Positions 22,498 to 32,205 of a stretch of DNA of 64,000 nucleotides are shown here, piece after piece. The translations under genes and the position numbers were made by a program. This DNA comes from Guillardia theta CCMP2712 (lineage: Eukaryota; Cryptophyceae; Pyrenomonadales; Geminigeraceae). How positions within the stretch are numbered: position 1 is the stretch's first letter; every line of letters starts with the position of its first letter. The notes under the pieces are model-generated. The model saw nothing but the letters and a program-made list of their open reading frames with translations, was not told where the DNA came from and did no database searches. The stretch lies in contig NW_005434646.1 in assembly GCF_000315625.1 (NCBI RefSeq), forward strand, positions 270,171 through 334,170. Direction: 5' to 3'.

Positions 22498-23268
22498 CTA
22501 GGCACTGGCCAGGCTGGGGTTGACAGCAATCTCAAGTTTCGGCCTGCGGTACCCGACAATCGAGAGCCAAATGGTCCAGGAGAAGAAGGCCATGTTGGCG
22601 AAGACAACTCGAGCATGCGGGGGAACCTGCACGCCGTGGAGCAAGTGAGCAAGCGCCAGGGGATCTCACCACGTAGAAGTTCACCAGAAGCTGGTGGACT
22701 GAATGACGAGAGGGAGAGGGAGAGGGTATCTTCTCCTTCCATTCCCGCAGCCACCTGCTGCTCCATCACACCCCAGCAGCTCCTGCTCCTGCTCCTTCAC
22801 CTTCCCCGTCCCTCCGCTGTCCCGAGGTCGTGATGCCTGGCCGTCGACACGCCGAAGAAGCCTCCGTTCAAGGTTGGAGCCAGACCGATCTGTTGGGGGA
22901 GGAGGAGCGGGTGAGGAGGGAGGGAGAGGGAGGGAGAGGAAGCAAACCTGGTTAATGAGCACCTTAGCTGCGATCTTGCCTGGAGTGATGTTCTCCGAAG
23001 GGATCAGCCGCTCAAGGAACTTGAACCAGTGGAACATCCCGAACCCCGATACTGCTGTTCCCCAGCCCAGCATGGTGAGGGTCCTCTTCGGGTCGATGTA
23101 GTGCGGGAACGGCCGGCACTCGTCGCCCTTGCTCACAGTCTGTGCGATGGTGTCTGAGGCAACTGTGATGCAGCCGCTCGTCACGATATTGGTAGTGAGG
23201 GGATGGGAGCGCAGAGCAGAGCTGTAGGCAGACCATGCAGACGAGAAGAGTCGTGGAGCTGAGCCCAT
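22498..23268 (-). CDS. Mpv17/PMP22-family membrane protein
   Basis: The ATG at 23268 gives MGSAPRLFSSAWSAYSSALR, followed by HPLTTNIVTSGCITVASDTI, DPKRTLTMLGWGTAVSGFGM and FHWFKFLERLIP. Later exons read GLAPTLNGGFFG, LVNFYVV and VPPHARVVFANMAFFSWTIW ending YRRPKLEIAVNP. The sequence (L..hP..t....g.l...gD...Q, then R......G....P..H.WY.fLe, then n...vp...R....n....W...LS) is the Mpv17/PMP22 pattern. Family members are four-helix proteins of peroxisomal or inner mitochondrial membranes thought to form channels. The length (about 190-200 residues) is normal. Four exons are inferred; the middle one (22700-22870) contains a lineage-specific insertion or retained intron. Confidence 0.8.
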
Positions 23269-23939
23269 GCTTGCAGTTGTGCACTGAAACCACAAGGCTG
23301 TAGCTAGTCAGGTAAACCTCTGGTGCTCATGTGGTGCGGCTTACCTGCTGTGACCAGGAAGGATCTTCGCATGTGCCTCACCTGCAGCATCGAGTCAAAG
23401 CAGCTCTACTGACGGTAAGAACAGGCTGGCATGCTTGTTTCCACTTTGGGAGGGGAGGGGAGGGGAGGTGAGGAATGGAGGACGAGGAGCAGCGAACGAG
23501 GGGGGGTTGAGGAGGGATGTGGAGGAGAGAAGGGCAGGAAGTTCCATGTTGAGAAGGGTGGAAGGGGAGGGGAGGAGTTGGATGCGGAGGAGGCGGGGAG
23601 GGGAAGCCGGGCAGGGAGGGGAAGCCGGGCAGGGAGGGAAGGTGTGCATTCTTCTTATAAGTGGGGGACTCCGACATGCGGCAGTGCACATTGGTGGCGA
23701 CCCCGGCCCGGCCGGGCCGCCCGGCCGGGCGGCAATGCACTTTCAAGTTTTGTTCTGAAGTGACGTCAAAGTTCAGTCGATTGGCCGGGCCGCACGCAGC
23801 GGCAGTGCAGGGCCGCCTTGACTGGGATGGGGAGTAAACGACTGACACATATAACTCACGAGTCAGAGAGCCTGGTCAGCGGCGGTACCGTGGTGGACCA
23901 CTATCTATCAGTGAAGGTGACTGCCCGGGTAAGTACCCT
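23269..23939. other. Intergenic, GGGGA-rich and GC-palindromic DNA
   Basis: A G/A-rich stretch (23440-23640) contains a short duplication of gggaagccgggcagggag. At 23700-23735 there is a GC-palindromic block of ccggc/gccgg units. No gene is supported. The stretch separates two minus-strand genes, so the NACHT-WD40 terminator and Mpv17 promoter should lie here. Confidence 0.5.
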
Positions 23940-26900
23940 TTACTTTGAAGAAAGTCGGCGTTTTAGAAGGTAGCAACCATGACGCTTGGAAAGGTACCAA
24001 ACCTTCACCGATCCATCTGTTGAACCTGAGGCAAGCTGCTCCCCATCCGGCCCCCAGCTCACGCTCTTCACGCCTCCATCTAGCCCTCTGAGTACCTGAC
24101 AGCACCTTCCAGTCTCAGTCTCCACCTCCCATACTCGCACTGTCTCGTCGTATGAACCTGTCGCTAGCAACTTCCCGTCCGGCCTCCAGCTCACGCTCTC
24201 TACCCAGCCTTCATGACCCCTGAGCACTTGACAGCAAGACCCAGTCGCTACCTCCCATACACGTGCTGTCCTATCCCATGCTCCGGTGGCTAGCATCTTC
24301 CCGTCAGGCCTCCAGCTCAAGGTCTCGACACAGCCCTCGTGCCCTACGAGCACCTGACAGCAAGACCCAGTCGCTACCTCCCAGATTCGCACTGTCTCGT
24401 CGTAGGACCCAGAGGCTAGCATGTTCCCGTCAGGCCCCCAGCTCACGCTCTCGACGCACTTCGAATGTCCAGCGAGCACCTGGCAGCAAGACCCAGTCGC
24501 TACCTCCCAGACCCGCACTGTCTCGTCGTGGGACCCAGAGGCCAGCATCGTCCCGTCAGGCCTCCAGCTCACTTCCTCGACCAAATCGTCATGTCCCATC
24601 AGCTCCACAAAGAGACTTTTAGTCCCCACATCTCTGAGCATGACTGATCCCTCCCCGTCCACACATGCCAGAGCCTTCTTGCCGTCAGGCCTCCAGGCCA
24701 AACTTCTGATCCATCCCTCCTCAGCCGTGAACGCAATGACCTGACGGCATTCTCCTGTCTCTACCTCCCACACCCGGACAGTGTTGTTCAGGGACAGGCA
24801 TGCGAGCATCTTTCCATCCTGCCTCCACCTCAACTCGGACACAGGGTCCTTGCGTCCTACCAATCTTTCGATTCGATCTCCAACATCGATTTCCATCTTA
24901 CAGCTCGCTTCGTCTTCGCCCAAAGACAAGTTCTCCATCTCTGCGATGAGCGAATCGATGGAGATAGCTTCCTCCTGACCAACCTCAAAACTCTCTCCAT
25001 TCTCACCCGAGCCGGAGGACAACAAGCTTCCGTTCTCCCCCACAAGGTTTTGTGCTCCTTCACCTGCTACTCCATCGAAACATGCCTCTTCAAAATACCC
25101 TGAAGTGAGGATCGCGCCCGAAAGATCCGCTCCCGCAAAGTTGGTCTTGTGAAAGATTCCGTCCCGCAGCACTGCTCCTGGTATCCGGACGCCATGAAGG
25201 TCGAGCCCAGAGAATGACACACCAGCTGCAACAAGGACGGAGGCTGCGTTCGCCGATGCTGCGACGACATCCGGCGCTATCTCTGGAGCTCTCGAAACGT
25301 GTATGAGGCTGAACAACCTGTCTTGGTAGTCGGGATTGCCCCTCACAAGCTCTGCCAGCTCCGCGATGATCTCCGGCTCCTCCCTCAGGTTGCGGAGGCT
25401 CAAACCTATCGGCACTGAGCCTTCGACCTTCAAGTTCGCAAGTATGGAGTCCACGAGAAAGAAAGTTCTGAATGTCTCGTCCACAAAGGTTATCTCCAAG
25501 GACTCCGACAGAGTTTCATTTGAAAGTTGCCGTTTCAGGCAGGTAAGACAACCTCTCAGCAGCCAGTAACCCAATTCGCCTTCCAGGCTCCCAGTTCTGT
25601 TGGTGGGAATGTGAAAGGGGGCCCCGGCAAAAAAATCATCGTTGGGTCTCAGGCAGAGTTTGTCTGAGTGAAGCTGATGCATTCTTATGCACAAAGCACG
25701 AGCGGCAGTACAGTACCATTCAATGCAGTTCTCATCATTGATGCCGACTCCGTTCCTTTTCATCTCTAGATTCGGCGTTCTGACAAGTTTGCGCCATTCC
25801 AGCTCAAAGCGTTCGTGGACGTATTCGTTGTAAATGTCATGCCGCGTTATCCGAAAGTCAGAATCGTCGGGTCTGTGCAGTCTCGGGAGCATTTCAAGGG
25901 TCACCTTGAGGCAAAATGGAGTCTTTACCATGCGATTGAGAACAGGAATAGTTTCCAGTGCTTCTTCGTATTGCTCTTTCGTCCATCCGCCTTCATCCTG
26001 AATTGTTGACAAGTGATAATCGACGTACCGGCTCACATGCTCCTTATCTGAAAGATCCAAGGGACACAGCCAAATGACTTGTAAGCTGTCTTTCGCAGTC
26101 TCTGGCAACCGAAAAAGCCTATGAGAGGTTCCGTCGCTCCTCAGGTAGTCACTGCGACAAGTGATCAAGGCTTTGAGACTCCTACACCCATGTAGTTCAC
26201 GGGAGATTTTTTCAACAACATTTTTCTTGATACCCATCTCATCATAGCCATCCAACACAACAAAGAAGGCCTTATTGTGAACGAATCTTTCCCTGTCCTC
26301 AACACTCAACTCTTGTCCTATAGCTTTCTGCAAATACATTTCGATGCTAACAAAAGTTGGAAGGTATATGAAGATGGGGTATAGCTTTCCGACCTCCCAG
26401 TTGTCTCCGATCTCGATCGCCCATTTTTTGCCAATGGTAGACTTTCCAGCACCAGCCTGGCCTTGCACCAGCAACACATGCTTGCGGCGATCCTCTAAGA
26501 ATCGCTGCACCACTGGGCTGCAGGGTACCTTTTCAATCGAGCCACTGACGTCGGGGTTCGTGTCAGAGCAATAGTTCTCCAGGTAGCTTTCCGAGGCATC
26601 TTGCTTGCTGTACTCCTGCGTCTCCTCCATGATGATTTTTCGCATCTTCCTCGGAAGCATGTTGCACAGGTACTCCACGTTCTTGTCCTTCGGTACCTCC
26701 CCGGTGGTCGGATCCATCTTTCCAACAAAGTCGTACGCATGGCTGTGACACCATGCATTGATGATCATGTTGGCCTTGGGGGGAGCAAAAGGTCTGGCCT
26801 GCGCAGTCACACAGTGGATGGACACTTGCGAGCTCTTCTCAAGCTTCTGTATCAGGCTGAAATCTTCCACGAAGAAGTCAATCGAATCAGCCACAGCGCT

Positions 26901-27266
26901 CTCTAGAGTCCCATCGAGTCGACCGTGCACTCCAGTGTTGATATGGATGGCTTGCTCGCGTTTGAGCATCTCCCCTATCACCAGCTCTACATCCTCTGCC
27001 GCCACCTCCAGGTCCGTTTCCCACAGTATCTGATCGCCTCGTTCAGGCCCATGAACGGAAGGGAGCGTTCGAGCAAAGAAGCGACAACTGGGATGATCCT
27101 TGAGGATGAAGAACCCACTGGAACCTCGGGGAGAAGGTTCAAGGCCCAGTGCAACAACGTCTCCTCTCGAGTTCAAGTTGAACCAGCGGCCTGGCTTCAA
27201 CGAATCACTACCGACGACTCGACTAGGAGATAAGGGCTGTCGAGCCGGGTCGTTTAGTTGGGACAT
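23940..27266 (-). CDS. NLR-like STAND NTPase: NACHT + pentapeptide + WD40
   Basis: A single 1108-codon frame with no intron. Residues about 95-185 form an alpha/beta N-terminal region with a possible caspase/CHAT-like dyad (His114 in GVHG, Cys173 in INAWCHS); this is tentative. NACHT follows: Walker A GQAGAGKST (269-277), Walker B FFVVLDGYDEMG (334-345) and a sensor ITCRSDY (368-374). Then comes a helical region. Pentapeptide repeats (LDLHGVRIPGAVLRDG, FAGADLSGAIL) encoded near 25090-25240 come next. A seven-bladed WD40 domain is made of nearly identical units such as VSWRPDGKLLATGSYDETVR. Such proteins act as nucleotide-dependent sensors whose C-terminal repeats sense a trigger and whose N-terminus is the effector; bacteria, fungi and animals use them in immunity and cell death. 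No signal peptide. Its intronless state contrasts with its neighbours and may mean retroposition or recent acquisition. Confidence 0.88.
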   Translation of the reverse strand: MSQLNDPARQPLSPSRVVGSDSLKPGRWFNLNSRGDVVALGLEPSPRGSSGFFILKDHPSCRFFARTLPSVHGPERGDQILWETDLEVAAEDVELVIGEMLKREQAIHINTGVHGRLDGTLESAVADSIDFFVEDFSLIQKLEKSSQVSIHCVTAQARPFAPPKANMIINAWCHSHAYDFVGKMDPTTGEVPKDKNVEYLCNMLPRKMRKIIMEETQEYSKQDASESYLENYCSDTNPDVSGSIEKVPCSPVVQRFLEDRRKHVLLVQGQAGAGKSTIGKKWAIEIGDNWEVGKLYPIFIYLPTFVSIEMYLQKAIGQELSVEDRERFVHNKAFFVVLDGYDEMGIKKNVVEKISRELHGCRSLKALITCRSDYLRSDGTSHRLFRLPETAKDSLQVIWLCPLDLSDKEHVSRYVDYHLSTIQDEGGWTKEQYEEALETIPVLNRMVKTPFCLKVTLEMLPRLHRPDDSDFRITRHDIYNEYVHERFELEWRKLVRTPNLEMKRNGVGINDENCIEWYCTAARALCIRMHQLHSDKLCLRPNDDFFAGAPFHIPTNRTGSLEGELGYWLLRGCLTCLKRQLSNETLSESLEITFVDETFRTFFLVDSILANLKVEGSVPIGLSLRNLREEPEIIAELAELVRGNPDYQDRLFSLIHVSRAPEIAPDVVAASANAASVLVAAGVSFSGLDLHGVRIPGAVLRDGIFHKTNFAGADLSGAILTSGYFEEACFDGVAGEGAQNLVGENGSLLSSGSGENGESFEVGQEEAISIDSLIAEMENLSLGEDEASCKMEIDVGDRIERLVGRKDPVSELRWRQDGKMLACLSLNNTVRVWEVETGECRQVIAFTAEEGWIRSLAWRPDGKKALACVDGEGSVMLRDVGTKSLFVELMGHDDLVEEVSWRPDGTMLASGSHDETVRVWEVATGSCCQVLAGHSKCVESVSWGPDGNMLASGSYDETVRIWEVATGSCCQVLVGHEGCVETLSWRPDGKMLATGAWDRTARVWEVATGSCCQVLRGHEGWVESVSWRPDGKLLATGSYDETVRVWEVETETGRCCQVLRGLDGGVKSVSWGPDGEQLASGSTDGSVKVWYLSKRHGCYLLKRRLSSK

Positions 27267-27444
27267 CTGTGATCAAATGGGATGCAGGATCAGCAAAAAT
27301 GTGAAGACTGCAACAAGGAGGAAGCAAGAGGCTGAGCATGAGCGACAGGGATGGGAGTGGGAGGCAGCTGCTGGAGCGACATGGACGGTTCCTAGCTCGT
27401 CCCAACCTTACGTCAGCAACAAAAAGGATGGGGTCGCTTCTCAG

Positions 27445-27515
27445 GGGGATTCCGGGGATCGAACCCGGGACCTCTCGCACCCAAAGCGAGAATCATACCG
27501 CTAGACCAAATCCCC
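27445..27515 (-). tRNA. tRNA-Pro (anticodon UGG)
   Basis: Read on the minus strand, a 7-bp acceptor stem GGGGATT/AATCCCC pairs perfectly. The A-box region is GGTCTAGCGGTATGATT. The anticodon stem CTCGC/GCGAG closes loop TTTGGGT, giving UGG. The T arm carries GGTTCGATCCC, a perfect B box. No intron and no encoded CCA. A T5 run a little downstream (plus 27419-27424) is a plausible pol III terminator. It lies just upstream of the NACHT-WD40 gene start, on the same strand. Confidence 0.97.
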
Positions 27516-27907
27516 AATAATACCTTATTTGTGGCTCCAGAGCGATTATATAGTATAGTTATACCCTACCCACTCCTGGACTGCCCTGATACTTTTACCG
27601 GATCTTTTAGCTACCATTTGCAGGAAAACGGTGGGTGAGCTGATGACCCCCACCCCCTCCAATGATTTTTCAGGGGCCGTTTCATTGTGGTTACATGAAG
27701 TCCCGTGCCTGCTCTCGCCGCTACTGTTGACATCTTGCTGGTTTGTGACAGCTACCTCTCCTTCTCCTCTCCTCCACACTCATCCTCCCTCCTCTTCCCC
27801 CTTTCCTCCTTCTCCAGTGTTGGGTCACGATTTCACTTCGCCCTGGTCCGTACCGGACACTTGTTACTGCTTCGTGACACCCTGCGTTAAGTACGCTTCT
27901 TCTGAAA
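27516..27907. other. Intergenic; upstream region of tRNA and RNase III genes
   Basis: Contains an AT-rich patch (tatatagtatagttata, 27548-27564) just upstream of the tRNA on its strand and CT-rich DNA before the RNase III ATG. No gene supported. Confidence 0.4.
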
Positions 27908-29093
27908 ATGCTTGGCCGTCAAATGAATGGCTACAGAACTCTCGGATTTGTGCATCAGCTCACAACAGTCTACTTTCTGAATAGAGATTACGGCATGGTC
28001 CAGTCATGCGTGAAACCGAACAGACACTTCACTTTGGATGCAGCGCCTAAATGGAGAAGGCAGAAACATGGCAGAGTCGAGCCAGACGCTGGTAAACATG
28101 GACCCGACGGTCAAATGACGTCTTTGCAACAAGCTCTTGGTGTCAAATTCAAGGACATTACCATTCTTAGGCAAGCACTGCTGCATCCCTCAATCACAGC
28201 GAGCCGTTTGGAGAGCAACCAGCGTCTGGAATTTTTGGGCGACGCAGTGTTAGGATGTGTAGTGGCAGAGAAGCTTTACGAGGAACGCAAGGGTTTGAAC
28301 GAAGGAGAACTAACATTAGCGCGTCAAAACTTAGTTTCAACTGCTGCACTTGCGGAGATAGCACTGGAGCAGGGTTATGATAAGCTCCTTTTCATGAGTT
28401 TCCAGGAAGAAGGTTACGGGGGAAGGGGCAATGTCAAGATTCTTGCAGATACGGTCGAGGCAGTCATCGGAGCAGTTTTTGTAGACCAGGGTTATCAATG
28501 CGCACAAATGGTCATCGAGAGGCTATATAAAACCAAATTTGCAAAGATGGAAACGTCTACAATTCTTACCATGGATCCGATATCTTCCGTCATGAACTTC
28601 TCGAAGCAGCTAGGACTTGAACCATGTTACAAAGTCGTCAAAGAAGGCAATCTTATTCGAATTTTGTGCGAAGTCTTGAGGTACTCATTCCCTTGGCAGG
28701 CGTCGAACATGCACCAAAGTTCACGGTTCATCTGTCCTTAAATGGCCACCCTCTTGGCTGGGGGACTGGCCGGAGCTCCAAGGATGCAAAATATGTAACG
28801 AATTTCTAGAGCCAAGTGAACTTGCTCATGATGTACAGGCGGCGTCACAGTATGCTCTTAAGCTGCTGGAGTCGAAGACAAAGCAGGAAATCGAAGCCAT
28901 CAAGGTTCTTGGATTTGACGTTCTGACCAACACAGAACCTGACATTCTAGTAGAAGCCGAGAAACTGACCTTCTCTCCCGTCCCGACCAACGTATATTCT
29001 TTCAATTTTTCTTTCATCTTTATAAATCTTTTGTCTCTCCATTCTCTACACGAAGCCTTGCTTGACAACAAATGTACTGTTCTCACTATGTAG
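27908..29093 (+). CDS. Ribonuclease III, class I (RIII + dsRBD)
   Basis: Cleaves double-stranded RNA, for example in rRNA processing. The ATG at 27908 gives an N-terminus of about 70 residues, basic and poor in acids near the start, possibly an organelle targeting sequence. The RIII domain shows the signature QRLEFLGDAVLG and the downstream acidic cluster ADTVEAVIGAVFVDQG. A dsRBD follows: DPISSVMNFSKQLGLEPCYK, VVKEG, then HAPKFTVHLSLNG and GTGRSSKDAKY plus AASQYALKLL. Restoring the dsRBD needs a 53-bp intron 28647-28699 with a GC-AG boundary and a 44-bp intron 28795-28838. The bacterial-type one-RIII/one-dsRBD layout differs from Drosha or Dicer. The last exon runs to a stop at 29091-29093, overlapping the antisense gene's 3' end by about 48 bp. 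Confidence 0.88.
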
Positions 29094-29531
29094 CACCTCC
29101 TGAGCATTCATAAGCACATGAGACTCAAGACCCACTGTTTCGATGTCAGAGTGAAGCCCCATTGCACATATTCCATCGATTTCCCTCATTTTCGCAAGAA
29201 ATATGTCCCTGCAAAGTGCCGAATTAGATTTCAAAGTCACGATCATGCGAACCATGAAGTCAAAGCATGATCTTCCGCACCTTTCAAGCTGCAGTCCCTG
29301 GTTTGTCATCTCAAGAATTCTCTCATGGTCGATACTACGTTCATGCAGCTTGATTAGTCGTCGGAAGTTTGACACGGTCTCGTATGGTAGCTTCAGGTCC
29401 CCGTTGTCTACCATCTCCAGTAGTTCCTGCGCTGTAGACCACGGGTTTCGCCTCTCAACGTCTTCAAGCATGTCCATTGCGTGTTCAGTTGAAGCTTCTC
29501 TCCCTACCTCCTCCACCTCCTCACGCAACAT
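29046..29531 (-). CDS. Hypothetical 161-residue helical protein
   Basis: A single frame from ATG 29531 to a stop at 29046. The sequence (MLREEVEEVGREASTEHAMD; WSTAQELLEMVDNGDLKLPY; LHERSIDHERILEMTNQG) is predicted helical and soluble with several Cys and Met. I do not recognise a family; the pattern could be an armadillo-like helical pair. It lies convergent with RNase III and only 72 bp from the divergent alpha/beta hydrolase start, so a shared promoter is likely. Confidence 0.55.
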   Translation of the reverse strand: MLREEVEEVGREASTEHAMDMLEDVERRNPWSTAQELLEMVDNGDLKLPYETVSNFRRLIKLHERSIDHERILEMTNQGLQLERCGRSCFDFMVRMIVTLKSNSALCRDIFLAKMREIDGICAMGLHSDIETVGLESHVLMNAQEVLHSENSTFVVKQGFV

Positions 29532-29603
29532 GGCGGCAGGAGGTGGAAGGGCTCGACGGGGTTCGTTCTGGGATTGTTCCGAGTGCGCCTCAGGAGGATC
29601 GAA

Positions 29604-31156
29604 ATGGCCAGGGTGCGGGTGGCGCTGCTGAGTGCCAATGGCTTCACGTCCTCCAGTTACTCTCCTCTAGCAGCCAAGCTGAATCAGGTTTGAAGCATGA
29701 AACCTTGAAGATGTGCCTTGTGCCTTGTTCGATCTGATCTGATCTGATCTGATCTGATCTGATCTAATCTAATCTGATCTGATCTGATCTGATCTGATCT
29801 GATCTGATCTGATCTGATCTGATCTTTATCTCAATTGATCTCATCTCTTGTCTGATCTTCTCATCATCTTCTTATTCCTCGTGTCGGGTTGTCGCCCGAT
29901 CCTATTCAACTTCCTCCATATCATCCTTGTTTTCTTGGCCCCAATACACCTGCTCACTGCGCAGTTCGAGTTTCTACCCTTCCATTTCTCACTCGCACAT
30001 TCCACGATTCGGCCTTATCTGGTGCTGAAGCTGTAAGGAGCAGATGGGCTGTGAGGTCCGAGGTATCGACGTGCATCACAAGATGAGAGGACAGAAAGAT
30101 TGGCGCAGCATGACAGACCACCTGGTCGAGAGCGTGCAAGAATGGAACAAGATCAGCTCAACGCCGCTGATAGGGTTTGGTCACTCCTTCGGAGGAGCCA
30201 TCTTGTGTTGTGCGGCAGGCCGTCGGCCGGACCTCTTCCAAAAGCTCGTCATAGTCGACCCTCCCATGTTCCACCCCCTTGTTCGAATCACGTGGAGGAC
30301 AGTGCAAAGTCTCCTGGGGCAACGCGCTAGTCAGATCCACCCATTGGTACTGCCATCCCCTCACTCGCTGCCTTGTGTTGTCGTATCCCAACGCAGGCGA
30401 ACGCTCAGTTGTGACCACTGCACTCCAGTTGAGAAGGACCGTCAAGAGGAGGAACGGGTGGGCAAGTGAAGAAGAAGCCTCCAAGTGATAGCTTCTCCAT
30501 ACTGCATACTTCTCCTGATGGATTCCGTTTCGGTCTTCAAGGTATCTGCGGGCAAGGAAGCCATACAGCACGTGACTGAACTGCCATGTTGTAACCTGTT
30601 ATGATGAATTCCATTGCAGGATGAATGCCGAGAGCTTTCGAAAGTATTGTGAAGGGTTCAGAAGGGTGGACAACGTTGTTCTTCTACCAATAGATCCAGA
30701 GATCGAAGCTTCGATCTACGGTGAGACAAGCCATGTTTTTTTCACGAAATCGATCTGAGATCTCAACTGCAACAGCATACTTTCCTATCGATATCTTCCC
30801 ATTTAACGAGCCTCACGTCGGACAGTATGACCTAGCTAAAGTATCGAAGGATGTTTCATGTACTCGCAATTTTAGAACAGTACATCACTGCTGACAACAA
30901 CGGGTGACCAGCAGGATGGATGCTGTACTCGACAAGACATGAGTTGCTATCAAGGTCAGATGTGGCTTGGCTCCGTCGAAACCTCGGTTGTTTGAAGTTC
31001 GTCCCCTTCGAACAGGTAAACCTGACTCGCCAAAATCTGAACTCTCACTGTTCATTCTACCAGGGACACTTCTGGCCCTTAGAAGACGTTGATTCCTTCG
31101 CCAAGATGCTTGCGTCTCTTCTGGATGAAGGCGGATTGCCAGTAGCAGTACAATAA
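29604..31156 (+). CDS. Alpha/beta-hydrolase fold protein
   Basis: The first exon starts MARVRVALLSANGFTSSSYS at 29604. After an intron filled with a GATCT repeat comes MGCEVRGIDVHHKMRGQKDW. The nucleophile elbow is GFGHSFGGAILCCAAG, followed by LFQKLVIVDPPMF. Later exons encode ESFRKYCEGFRRVDNVVLLP, AYFPIDIFPFNEPHVGQYDL, TRHELLSRSDVAWLRRNLG and a final exon GHFWPLEDVDSFAKMLASLL ending at the TAA 31154-31156. Ser in GHSFGG and His in GHFWPLE fit the catalytic triad; the Asp cannot be assigned safely. Likely a hydrolase of esters or lactones; the substrate is unknown. About 320 residues, typical size. The ATG choice gives the expected beta strand and loop before the first intron. Confidence 0.8.
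29734..29826 (+). repeat. (GATCT)n microsatellite in hydrolase intron 1
   Basis: About 18 tandem GATCT pentamers with two GATCT-to-AATCT variants. Located within the first intron of the alpha/beta hydrolase gene. Confidence 0.95.
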
Positions 31157-32205
31157 ACTTCCAAGTTAGTTCCCCAGTGACGTCGGTCACCGTGAGTCCT
31201 CCGACTCCGAAGGCGCTGAAGCCGCTCGGAAGTGCAGTGCCACGGTGCGGCACTGTTTCAACTTCCCAGTGTCCGGGGCGGGCCCGGGTCGGCGTCTGGG
31301 CTGTAACGCTTTCGCAACGGTGTGCTATTCCAGTTGCTGGTCCGCAATGATGTTCCAAGACCTGAAGCGGCTGGAAGATGGCAGGAGGACAGAGGTGAGG
31401 GATCATGCGCATGAGCTATCGCCCCCGCACCGACGATCCATGCTGTCAAGATGATTCATTCAGAATGCATGCCGTGCGTTAGATTCTGATCGTGTGCTGT
31501 AAGAGTGGGGAGAAACTTTGTTGAACGACGCAGCGTAGTATCTAGGTTGTTGCAGCAGAGGGAGCACATGCCAATTTTCCATTTCCCAGTGATCACATGA
31601 TATCATATGCCTCCGGTCCATCAATCATGACAAGACTTGACAGATCCTGTTCTTGTTGAGAGGAGAAGCTGAGGGGTTCGACCCGTCTCTTGGCATCTAC
31701 TCGAGCTGTGATGATTCCCTGGATTGCTTCCTCTACGACGAGCATGGGACCATCACAGACAGGTGACTGCCATCTTCTTTGGACTCCTTCCCTATGAGAT
31801 CTTGTTTCCTCTTCCTTACGATGAGCCATGCACAGGGTTTGCCCTGCCGAGTCAGCGGCGGTGATGTCAGGATGAGGGTGTACTTTAGTGTTGTGTGAAG
31901 GAGCACTTGTTTTTCTAATAGTTTTCTTTCTTGAATGCGAGCAAGATGTTCCACAATCGCATTCGCACTGTTCTCTCGTTATCCCATACCAATCACACTA
32001 GTCAAGGTCAACGAGTCCGACGTCGCTTCAGCACACTGTCGAGTCAGGCGAGCAGCAAGGTGCTTGTTGCTCACAGGCAATCTTCGAAACCAAGACCCAA
32101 GGCCTGCACGTCAAGTGAGAAAAAAGATCCACACCTGCATGGTGAAAGAGCTTCATCATCAAATCTCATACCTGGGCAGAGAGCTTCTTTCTCAACAGCT
32201 CATCT
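31157..32205. other. Unresolved region, possible small minus-strand gene
   Basis: A minus-strand segment (31760-31593) reads DGPMLVVEEAIQGIITARVD and ends in a stop, looking like a genuine last exon. Further minus-strand pieces (about 32170-32070) read FDDEALSPCRCGSFFSLDVQ, faintly like a CSL zinc finger of diphthamide proteins, but the second Cys pair is not visible. The pieces could not be joined in frame. 31200-31320 is GC-rich with GC-palindromic blocks similar to those at 13860 and 23710. Confidence 0.25.

Noticed and set aside
23378-23848. Frames in both directions around 23.4-23.8 kb
   Set aside because: Driven by GGGGA-rich and GC-palindromic sequence; no domain and no splice support.
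32070-32170. CSL zinc finger (DPH3/DPH4) suggested by CRCGSFFSLD
   Set aside because: The second Cys pair and a J domain or start could not be found; kept only as a remark in the unresolved region.
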